Part shown: positions 24,601 through 36,600 of the stretch, piece by piece
Numbering within the stretch: position 1 is the stretch's first letter
Layout of the letters: every line of letters begins with the position of its first letter
Assembly (NCBI RefSeq): GCF_000003815.2
Contig: NC_049993.1
Span: 10,912,623-10,976,622 of the forward strand
Reading direction: 5' to 3'
From: Branchiostoma floridae
Lineage: Eukaryota > Chordata > Leptocardii > Amphioxiformes > Branchiostomatidae
Length of the DNA: 64,000 nucleotides
Program-made: the position numbers and the translations under genes
Notes under the pieces: model-generated
Databases searched by the model: none
What the model saw: the letters and a program-made list of their open reading frames with translations, nothing else
Told to the model about the DNA's origin: nothing

Positions 24601-27600
24601 TCCTGTCATGGTGGAAGTGAGAGACAGTTACAGGCAGGATGGACAGAAGGAGTGAAGAAGGATAGGAAGAAAGATAGAAATGAGAACAAAAACCTCTGTT
24701 GTTCAGTCACTCTCCCTAGTACATAGTTCTTTGTTAACAATGGCCACAATAACAGTTAGAAAAAAAACAAGGGTAAACTGTACGCATCACTCAGCCCAGA
24801 ATAAGAAGAGAAAGTACCGTATCTGTGGTTTGGAAACCAACAATGTCATATCTACAATGTACCACAACAGAGGTTTTCTAAGCAAAGATTGTTAATGAAA
24901 TTTTGTGTTTGAAGAGGGAAACACAAGAGATCTTCACACAATTAGCAAGAAATTACAAGAAATGTATTGTTTATGTTGATATTAAGAGTGTTGTATTAGA
25001 CACAGGGCTCAATTTAGCTTAATGAATTGATAGTCCATACAAATGTAGTTCATAGCCCTTGGCTCTAGTAGAGACTGTACAGATTTTGAAAAAAGGCTGA
25101 CAAATGCCTCTTCTCCGTGATCAGACCTAAACTGAGCCCTGCCAAACACAGAAGACAGTAGTTGAATAGAAGAGCGGTGATTACTCAGATGGGAGTTTGG
25201 AAGGTGTGTCTTCTTCCTCCCTGGTGGAACGCACACAGAGAGAACAACATGGAACATGGTTAACTTCTGCAGTATCAACAGCAGGGTTCATACACCATGG
25301 AGTCAGATTCTATTCTCACATCTGTGGACTGACTTTCAAGTGTTATACTTCCAAAACTGCCTTGTAATTTTGAAAAAAAAGTACTGTAACACTAGTCATC
25401 TGTTTTTGGTGTATAACATTGTTTTATAAAATTGCATATGAAAGCAGTTTAATTTTTTCCATAAAAGTGACACAACATTTTTGCTCTCCAATCTTGATTC
25501 CATGTGTATGAAGCCTGATTGATGTATGCACCTATCAAAGTAAACCCCACAGAGAGGGGTGGTGTCATGACCCAATCTACCATGCAGAGTTGATGCATGA
25601 TTCTATATGATTTTCTCCTATAACAAAGCTGCATGTACATTATAATACATTGTGAAGATTATTTCAGATGTCCTTCAAGTCTTCTGAGCTACGAGACATG
25701 TCTTAAAGAAACGTGCAAGGAATGAACACGTGGCAGAGGAGACAAAAGTGACAAGAACAATGGAAGAAATGAGTGACTGAAGGATGGGTCACCAAGCTAC
25801 AAAAATAATAGGATTAAAATTAGATTAGATGGCTACATTAAAAGTAACATGTAGTACTAGTCCATCTTCAAGATGTCATTAAAAACAAAGGTATTTTTGG
25901 AACAGATAGAAAGCTGCCAATATGTATGAAACAAAAGCAAAAAAAAGAAAAAGACGATTCTCAATCATCACAAGTTTTGGCAGCAGCAGACAGAGGTACA
26001 TGGTATGATGTTAAGATCTAGGTGTGAGGGAACCAAGGAAAGGTATATGTTATGCAGTGAATTACATGTAACACAGGTTAACATCATGTGAATGGTAATG
26101 ACATCACTAGCAGCTGTGGAGTAGACATCATTAAAGACAGTAGCAGTGTTAATTGCATCGTATCCTACTGTGAAATGAAGTTTGTAATGACAATGGAATG
26201 ATAATCTTAGTATCAGTTCATCAGTCCTGGTGATCCTAGTGTGCTGTGGGCTGGTCCAACAGAAAATATGATGATACAATTTTTCCTCAGATTCAGAATA
26301 AACGATTGTGCCTAAACTGTTGTAGTTTTGGGAACACAGGCATTTTCTTTTAAGAAAAAGCAAAATCAAATGAGATTTTGGGAAATGTAATGTTACCTTC
26401 ATATCTTCCAAAAATTGGTAACGCTAGTTCACCTTTATCCGTGGGGTTACCTTTATCCGTTGTCTTTAAAAACAGCACATTTAGGAGTATTAAGTCTGCG
26501 GACAGTGGTTTCAAATTTGTAGTCGTTTCAAAATATTCCAATTTAAAACCACCATCTGTCGACTTCATATCCCTAAATACGTTTTTTCTTACAAACAACG
26601 AATATAGGTTACCCTCGGATAAAGGTGAACCAGCGGTACAACCCAAGAAATTTTTTTTTCAAAATACTTAGACTAATAATCATTTTTAAGCAATCCTACA
26701 TGTTTCTACAAAGCACACAGTCAATCAAAAATAGAAGCCGTGGCATTTTCTGGTTGAAATTAGTACCAGAAAATATAGCTTTACAGATCAACTGGAGCCA
26801 AGACAGAACAGGTCCAGCCATGTAGCCACAGAGACAGTTGAGTCATTGTAAGTTCTGAACTAAAGACGTCCAAGGTGCTGAAATGCCTTCCACTGTCATG
26901 TACAGAAGATGTGAATGTGAATGCGCCATTTTCACAATGTTCTTTGCTTGGCATGCATTTCTAAAAAATTTTGCTCAAGCATACAATTCTCCAAGAACTT
27001 AAAGTTTGGTCTGCATTTTGATGGTGGCTGTTCAGAATTGCAAGTGCTTTCCACAGTCATGTACAAATAATTTGAATGTGAATGTGCCATTTTCACAATG
27101 TTCTTTGCTTGCATTTCTAAACTTTTTTGCTCATGCATATAACGGTTAATTCTCCAAAGAACTGTATTTTGATGGTGGCAGTTCAGCATTGGATGGCTTT
27201 AGTTGCTGGTATGTCTGTGCCCAGCACATGGATACAGCAGGACAGACGGCCTGCCCGTGCCAGCGGAGTGACTGTACCTGTAGTGGGGATAGAAGGGCAG
27301 GGAGCGCGGACGCAGAGAGCTACAATACACAGAGGAAAGCGGGGAGGGACAGGAGCGGAAGCTGGAAGCACGAGGAGGAGGAAGGTCGTAGCTGACAGCT
27401 TGCGCAGCAGCAGAGGCGCTGCAAGTACAGAAACACAGTTAGACTCTTCCTGTTTTCTCTCTTACTACCATTTTACTCTCTATCACTTTTGTGAATACGT
27501 TCATCAGGCTGGTTGATTATCAGATATTGGAGTTTTTCTTGTATCCAACTAACGTTAGGTCACCTTTATCTCCTTAACCCGCTGTATAAAAAAAATGTGT

Positions 27601-30600
27601 AATATCTAGGGATTTCAGGTTAATGCACGTGGATTTCAAATTGAAATATTTTCAAAATATTGCAGTGTGAAACTACTGTCTTTCAACTTGACGATCACAA
27701 AATACCCTATTTTCAAATACAACGGATATAGGTAGCCCCACGGATAAAGGTGACCTAACGTTACATGTGAGTTGTTCTCCCTACCTCCCAATTGTTTTGT
27801 TAACTATTCTGCTACCTTCCTAACTACAGGATTGTATAGAGCACAGAGGAAGGTAGAAGAAGGATAGCTTAAGCCTTGAGATGTAAGAAGAACAGCTTGT
27901 TTGGGTACAAGGAAACTTCGATATCTCAACCACTTTTCCTCACATGCCTTTCATATGGCACATGCTGTTTTACTGTTTCTTGCTCTACTAGACACTTTCA
28001 CAGAATTGATTTCTTCATGCTTCTGCCAAAATCATTTTGCTTCAAATTACAAGGATGTTCAGTGACAATCTTAAGCTTTGACACTTTTACAGACATTGTC
28101 ACATAGCAGAAGTGTTATAATTGTCTTCTACAAACCAGCTATTCAGGAGAAAACAGTTCTGAGTATGCTGAATTGTGACTCCAAAGTCATAGTGCTAGCT
28201 ATACTATTGGTCTAAGCATTTACAAACATTTTGTCACTTTTGTCTCGTCTGCAAAACATAACAGCCACCTATATGTACAGGTAAACAGTGATGTGTGAGC
28301 AAGTGCAGGTATTTTTGTAACCCTACTACATATGATCTAACAAGACTGCACATTGACTACTACATGTGTACATTGTGACCATGTACAAAAGATGAACATT
28401 TTAGTCAAAACAAAAGTCACCTCAGTGCAATTCTAATCAACTATTACTACCAGCAAGAAACAATCATTAAATTTTGGTGATGTCTCATTCACTTGTTATA
28501 GTCAACCATTCATTCATTGGTCCACTAAGCAAGCATTTACATTTGAAATACAACTTCTAGAATCTAAACCTATATTCAACATCATTGGTGAATCACTGCA
28601 ACCAATCAAAATTGAGAACACAGTTCACTGCTTGGCAGGCACTACTATGCTGATCACAGGGGTGACTCAAATGTTTTACTGGTCCAGGAACAAAAAGAAT
28701 TCTCTTTAAATTTCAAAGCATTCCTTACTCCGTAACTGTTAGTACTAGGTGCTATGTTAGACTTATGTTCATGTAGAGAGAATGACTTACTTCCTGCTGT
28801 ACTGCTTGAGGAGTTTGTTACACATCATGAGGATACAGACCACCAGCACCAGGACCACACAGCCAGACACCGCTGAGATCACGATAATCAGCGTGGTGGA
28901 CGACAACACGATGTTCTTCTCTGCTACCTGCAGCTCCTCTGTTGCCACAGAGTCTAGCGGGATGGTGAAGTTGTCTGGGGGAAAATTTATGGCTTTAAAG
29001 TTAGTTATTTTGGGGTGTAGACTTTTCAGGATCTCTATGAGAGTAGAACAACATAATCAAGAAAAGAGATGTTTAAATCAACATAGAAAGTTAAGTTGGA
29101 GCATATTACAGTGTACAGCACTGTGAATGCACACAGTAGCTACAGGTTAAGAAAAAAGTATTGGCAGCTGTCAGACAGAGAGAGAGAGAGAGTGAGTGAA
29201 TGGATTCTGTGCAGGGTTGTCATGCAGCCTACCGCTGAACACATTCAATTTTAGAAAAGCAAAACTTGGGGGTCTTTACCGGTCATTTTTACGGGTCCTA
29301 TCACCTGCTTGACAGATCTCATAGTCTTGATAAGTAGTTTTGAAAGAAATCATGGACAATTTAGAGCAAGGCATTAACTTTTTCTCTCTCTTGTATAGGT
29401 TGGAATATGATATATCCTTAAAAGTTAAACACCAAATGGACTGTAATTTCATATCAACCATCTTTTAAGTAGCATGCTGCTTTCAACCATGCATTGATAC
29501 GGGACCTACAGCTAGCAACATCCCTGCAACACAGCATGCCCATTTGTTTGTTTGTTTGTTTGTTTGTTTGTTATACCTGACTTGGGGTCAGCAGTACCCT
29601 CAGGTACCACTAGGGGTCTCTGCGTGCTCCCAGCGACAGCCTCTGCAGGTGATTGGGCGTTGTTTGCCTGAGGAGGGGCTGTGGTGGCGCGATGGAAGGG
29701 GACAGAAGAGTTGGAGATATCTGTTGCAGAAGGAGGCACAGGAGAAGGGGGGCCTGGGAGGGATGGAGTGAGAGAGAGGGAGGAGGGAGGAATAGAAGGA
29801 GAGGAGAGGTGGAGAGAAAACACAAGTACACCCGGTTTGGTTCATTGTCTTCGTCATTGAGGTCCAAAATTGACAGGAAATGGCATGACTGGTTGGTTGA
29901 TGGGAAAAATGATGGAATTCTGACACAAAATCTGCAGGCAACTGATTGGTTGTCAAAAAAGGGGAAAAGGGGCAAGGTCAACTGTATGAATCACAAAAAT
30001 GATACTCAAATCAATGGAATATACAAGTTGATCACCTACTACCTTTAGACAACTAAAAATTATGTTATGTTATGTTTTGTGCTGAAAATGTATAAGAATT
30101 GTTGTGAAGTGCAAAAAGTTAACAAAATGCTGAAAAACTGATAAAAAAAGCAGATTACAAGCTTAATGCCAAAATGGGACGAACAGGAACTGCCAGTAAT
30201 ATTGACTACTACCTTGAACATGAAAAACTTAACATGGTAAAAGAAACTTTACCTTGCCATGTAATGCCTTCCATATCTTTTAAGGCACAAATATTAAATA
30301 ATGGAAAAAACCCTGCTCAATCAAACTTAAATCTACTTTGCTTCTATAAAGCTATTATTCAAACTTAAGCCAAAGTGGAAGAAATATGTTTATTCCATAC
30401 ATTTATTTCACAATCATAAGGTTTGTATTAAGGACAATACCTTTACTTTCACATCAGTCAAAAAATACAACTATCAAAATGTCCATTTTTTCAGCGTGAG
30501 TTATCTTCATATACAGGCTTCTATTGCACAAAAATCTGTTAATCATATAGCAGCCAAAAAATTGACCATTAAATTGTGTTTAACAATGTTTGTCATAGAT

Positions 30601-33600
30601 GTGAAATGTACATATGTTGAGACTCAAGTGAATACATCTTCAATTTTTCAATTAGCCATTTACTGTGCATACTGAAAAATTTTCTGTACGTCACAGGTAT
30701 GAGTGCTTCCCTTTACTACATGTTACAGTATTATACTCAACTGTAAAATAAATTTGAAATCATGAATCGAATTAGGTAAATGTAGAATCCAGTAATGACA
30801 AATTAACTACATTTTCCTACACCGTGCTACATTGTGCATGTAAACAATACTAATGCATCAGTAAGAAGTTCTTGACTTGTTTGTAAGAGCCACAATTGAG
30901 CAGTTAAAAGCTGGTTTAGGGACCCTAAGCATAATCCTATACTGCTGGATGGACAGTGATTCATGCAGATTTCACCTGTCATCATGCCCACCAGCAGTTA
31001 GACAAAGCAGATGCTTAGGGATATATTACTACTTGCCCTCTGTCACCCAGACAGATGCATTCTTTTAGAAACAATAAACTATCACATGCAAAAATAGAGT
31101 CACACGACTGACATCAGCGAATTCTGTACAACATGAAATATGCTTGTCTTACATTTACACCCGTTTCCATGGAGAGGCACGCCCAGCCACATAGAACGTC
31201 ATATCAGATCCCAAATAAACCTCCAAGGTCAATAATAAACATTCCGGATGAAAATTCTTCACATGGTTCTAAAGAAGTCCAACCAGAAACAAGGCCATGC
31301 ATGCCTAGGGTACAGTTACTGTGGTTTAGCTAGGGCAGGCATTCAGACAAAAACAGAACTTCTAATGTTACTTATCAGGTAAGGGTTAACATAAACCAAT
31401 TACAATTATCCATTATGTATCTTTGATCATCCTAAATTTGATCTGTCTGTAGATATTTCCTGAAATAAAAACACTGAGTCACCATTCTTTGTTTTCATCA
31501 ACCCTGTCAAATCTATTGCATAGATAACATTTCAATCTTAGTAGTAGTCCACTGTCAGTTTTTCTCCAAATCTCTACTTAATTCTGTTACTGTAGTTTTC
31601 TTTCTTTCAATCTTAGGGCTCCAAATTCAATACAGAGATCTTGAAATTTACATGTGCAACTTACTTAGCCACAACAAAATTTGATGCAATAGAAATTGTT
31701 GAGATTTCAACTTTTACATTAAAACAAAATTGATAAAATGATAACAGTAAACAATTTTGATGGTTGTACTTAGATATCAAATCATTTCAGGACTAAGCTG
31801 TATTATTTTGATAAAAGAATATAACTGCAAATCAACAGTTTTGGGGGTATCGAATGTGATCCTAAACAGCCACACATCACTCAACAAGTGTAAACAGCAA
31901 AACTACACACACACCAAACAAGACTTCAGGCTAAAATGCTAGCTTAGACTATCTTTTTAGTCCAAACCCCTAACATATCAGTACACTTAGCATCCAGCAA
32001 CAGACTAGCAAAACTATCATCAGGCCCTTCTGAGCTGAGAGAAGTGAACTCCCTCCAGTCCCGCCCCGCCGTGCCTCATAAGTTACAGGTGCATCAGTCC
32101 CTTCCCCTCTCTCATCAGCTCCTCTGCTTTGCTCATCAGTCCCTCCCGCTTCCTCATCAGTCCCACCCCCCTGTTCATTAACCCCGCCCCCTTGCTCATA
32201 AGGCTCCTCTAACTCTTCCTCCAGCTGTGCGATGGTCTCTTTGGCCGACTCGAGTTCCTTAGTCAGCATGTTGTAACGTGATGTCATCTCCTTCTCTAGA
32301 GCTTTTACAGTTTTGTCCAGCCTTCTCAGCTCGCGGTCTGTTTCTTCTTCTTCCTCCGCTAGCTTGTTCATGTTGCGTACGAGAGTCTGGAGGACGTCCC
32401 AGAGTGTCGTGATTTCGTCCTGCAAAGCCTGGTTGCTAGGCTGGGAGGGGACAGGACTGACGCTGACCTGATTGGTTGTGGCTGTTGTTTCGTCGTACCA
32501 ATCGCCACTCGGCGTGGTACCCGCAACAGTGGTCGTCACGTCACGTTCTAGCTCTTCCTCAATAGCCCACTCAATTTCACTTTCAACTTCTTTTTCAAGT
32601 TCTTCCTCTTTCTGTTTGGCCACAACTTGCATGTCTAGGTCGATAAAGGTTTCTTCAGTCCCGTCTTCCATCTGGGCTATTTCAGGAGGGAACCGGGGCA
32701 AGGCAGTTACGCGCCAGTCCTTTCTCGAAGGCGGAGTACCGTGTACCTCGTCTTGTGTAGGCGGGGTTCCTCCGTACCACCACATGTACTCCTCCTTACC
32801 ATCCGACCAATAAGGAAAGTCATCCCTGCCGAGCGTCCAGGTTTCCTCGTTTTTGTCGGCGTCAATTTGTACGGTACTTGTGTCTTTGATGGAAAGAAGG
32901 AGGAATAGACAGAGAGGAGAAAGAAGAGGGGAAGACAGACACAGGAAGGGAGCCTGACACATCATTCTACTAAACCTTCAAAGCCTAAGAAGTGACAACG
33001 CAAAATGGCTGGATAGATTATTAACACACATGGATGCTGAACTGAAAAAATAATTGGCACAAAAAAACAAACATGAGAAATAATGAGTTGGAGACACAGC
33101 ATGTATGATGAAAACTGACAGGACCAAACTAAACAAAACTACTAAATGACAGGGGACAAAAACATCAGGATCACTCAGCACTTTTGTCATCGATTTTCTT
33201 TGTACTCTTGTTTGTCCATTTCCTTGAATATTTGCTGAAAATTCAATATTAAATGGTATTTATTTGCTGAAAATTCAATATTAAATGGTATTTACAAACT
33301 CTTGAAGTGAAGTTTGTTCTTCCTTCCTTGTGACAGACATCCAACTCACAAACAAGACTTAAACTTCTTTCACCAAGGTAGCAGGGTTATGTCTGTAGGT
33401 TTAAGTCAAACTTTTTAAATTCTATGTCTGTAGGTTTAAGTCAAACTTTTTAAATTCCACTGCCATATTGTCTTTAGTCCATAGTTAAGTGTCTTTAAAA
33501 GGCACAATGTAAAATGGATCAGCATCACATGGCTGACTGTACAGGCCTTGTCACCATGGCAACCTGATCACAGCCACACCTACCGTAAAGAGATTTACAC

Positions 33601-36600
33601 AAGACAGTAGAGTTGACATTTCTTCCAAGGGCAGAAATGTCTGACTATTGCAATGTATAATTTGTTAACCTCCCTCATGCATACCCACGTTCAAGTACAA
33701 GATACGTGTCAACAATGCAGTATAAGAGAATTCATCTCCACTGGTGGCAGTAACTAGGTTTCCCATTAGGTAAATCACTAAGCAAAATCAATTGTAAATG
33801 GGAAACCTTGTTACCTGTGATTTCTGCCACAAGCGGAGATAAATAAGACTGTAATAGTGTATTGTTGACATGTATCTTGTACTTGAATGTAGGTATGCAT
33901 GAGAGACGTTAACAAATCACACATAGCAATAGTCAGAAATTTCTACCCTTGGAACTTGGAAGAAATGTCATCTCTGCTGTAACAGTTGTTCTCTGTACTT
34001 CATCAGTTTGACATAGTGACACCCATGTGATACTGATCCACTTGACAGTCCTCTGAAGACATTATGATACACTGGTTAGGAACTGTAAGTAGTATGTTCT
34101 GTGACTTACCATCCTCACAGCGGGGGATGTTGCATTTCTCCCAGCGCGTGCGGAGGTTGGTGGTGTAGCACCAGGGCTGGGGCTCCTCACCCCCAGGGTT
34201 ACGACAGCTGTTCTCTGCGTTCTGTAGCTCAGGGAAGTATTCAGGTAGGCGGTCGTGCTGGTGTGGCTCCTGTGAGACAAGTGATCAGACATTTTTTGAT
34301 CAACAACGAATGATATTTAAAAGTAACATGAACATACTTAACATTCATTTAACAAATCTATAATTCTAAGTAAATAGGCAAGCAAATGTCAAAATTAGAC
34401 CATTCTATAACTCTCCAAGAGACATTACATGAATAAAACATGATTTGGAAGTTTGTGGTGAATGAAGAGGACTTTTTATCTTTAGTGATGACAATTCTCT
34501 TCTGTTTTATGTAAGTTAATAACTTGTAAATCAGAACTGAACATTGCTACTGTAGCTCCCAGCTGTACTGACCTGAGCTGCCCAGGGTTGGCAGGGATAT
34601 CCTGACTCAGTAACGTTCAGCGTACCCTGGTAATATCGGCCCTTCCCACGGTAACAGTCAACTGGATGGAGCAAAAGCAACATGTAAGATCAACAGTTGC
34701 ACATGAGTTAATGGATGTTATCTATGGCAAGATCTTAATGCAATACATGTAGATCTTTGATAAGCACCTAGTAATCTAATGTAGCAGTCATCAGCAACCA
34801 AGGTAGGAAGAGAAACTTCTCAATTGCTGCAATTTTTTTTTCTTTTTTGCATTTTGGTTTTGTTGGAAATTTGCTTGAGATGTTCTATCATGATGTACAG
34901 TAGAAGCCTGAGCTAATTGCCAACAGATTACCGCACACTTCTGTTAATTGTGCCGAATCCCCAAATCTCAAACCGGGGCATTCCTGCTGGATAACTTCCT
35001 CTTATTGTACCACCCAGATAATTGCACGAAATACACTGGCAAATGGGGTGTGCAATTAAACAGCTTCTACTTTAATTAGGATAATGTATGATGGCATGTC
35101 ATTGGCAAAGGGCAGAGGCAGATTAACTGGACAATGATGTCAACTTGACAGGGTCTCTGGCAAAGATAAAGTATACATGTACATGGATCAAAATCATAAC
35201 TTGATTTCCTCCTTTATTTTCAGGACACTGGAGCACCTGTCATACATGAAATAGAACATTTGTCCAGTTCTCGACCAAAAATAGAATATACAAGCACAAT
35301 GACCAACAACATTCTTTCCGCTTGTCGCCACTCCGACAGATGACTATGCCAAATACGTCTCTCCTCCTCCATGATCCACGATTAAAGTCGGGTGACAGAC
35401 TGTGGCGAGAGCTGCCTGTCACTTCCCAGACCTGGCAAAACACTTTCGGCTCCAATAATAGCTCCAGCAATGCTGAGCACCCCACTCTTCCCACATGGTA
35501 TTCCTCCCAGTTATTCATCTGCATTTTTCCCAAGGTTGATGATTCCGAGGTTAAGCGGCGGACTACACCATGGCACGAGACACGAACGCTGCCGATATTA
35601 TGCGCTCTACAGGATGGAACCCTGCTGTTATCTGCCCCAACCTTGTAAACGAACTACCACGCTAGATGTATCACAACAAGAGCTTCTCCCTATAAATTTT
35701 CACTGGCTCCTTGCAGACAACCACTGCAGGGGGCCTCAACTGTCATAACCGAGGCACATCCACCGCCTGCTGTCGGCATAGCTGGCATACACAAGCATGT
35801 TTTCCTTACTGAGGTATCAAAGTCGGCCATGTTTGCTCTAAAAACTGAAATAGAACCTTAGACCATCAACGCCCGGTAGGGGGTGGAGCATATATGCTGG
35901 CCACACTTGGAGCAAAAACAGCATGGGTGGGACAAGGACCAAACTTCAGATTCAAGGTGACACCAGTTGTCAACTGTCTCACTTTATTGATAAGGTCTGT
36001 GCTGCTGCTTTTTTTTCTTTCTTTATGCCAAGTCGATGGAATGTGGCATGATGGGCGATGACAAGGGGACAGCTGAGATTGCAACAACAAATCAAAGACA
36101 AGGCTTAAAGGTCGCACGAGAGGTCAAATAAGGAGGGCATCCTCTCTGTGCCTCTTATACAAGACAAACTAACAATAGAAATGGGAAAGAGACTCTGTCT
36201 TATACACATGCAAGTCTAACATAATCTGTGACTGTTTTTTGTGAGGAAGCAGGCAATTTCTTTCTTCTTCAATAACTAAGCATTACAGTCCAAATGTTTT
36301 GGTCTATGATACAGCAAAGTACAATACATTCTTTTTGACCTCTGTAATGTGAAAATCCATAATGGGATGATTGGAATAAGCTACAGGAGCAAATGCTATC
36401 TTATGATCACACTTACCTGTCACCATCTCTGACTTCATCTCTGTCAGGGGTCGTCATGGTAACATGGAACACAGATCAGATCAGGCAGGGTTAGTGATAT
36501 GGCATCATTTCATCACATCAGGTCATCATTTACATATTCATACAACTGTACAAGATTTTAGAACGTCCACTTTCCAAACGAACTAAGGCATGAAGCAAGG

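Noticed and set aside
24418..24726. Plus-strand 102-codon frame
   Set aside because: Antisense to the candidate 24543-24602 exon; low-complexity Lys/Asn tail and no homology.
25968..26646. Minus-strand frames of 147 and 98 codons and a plus frame of 97
   Set aside because: They run into the inverted-repeat MITE at 26419-26639; no family resemblance and no splice context.
27127..27516. Plus-strand 129-codon frame
   Set aside because: Antisense to the 27278-27418 candidate exon, which has proper splice sites and phase on the minus strand.
29653..30048. Plus-strand 131-codon frame rich in Arg/Gly
   Set aside because: Antisense of the Pro/Ser/Thr stalk exon and its polypyrimidine tract.
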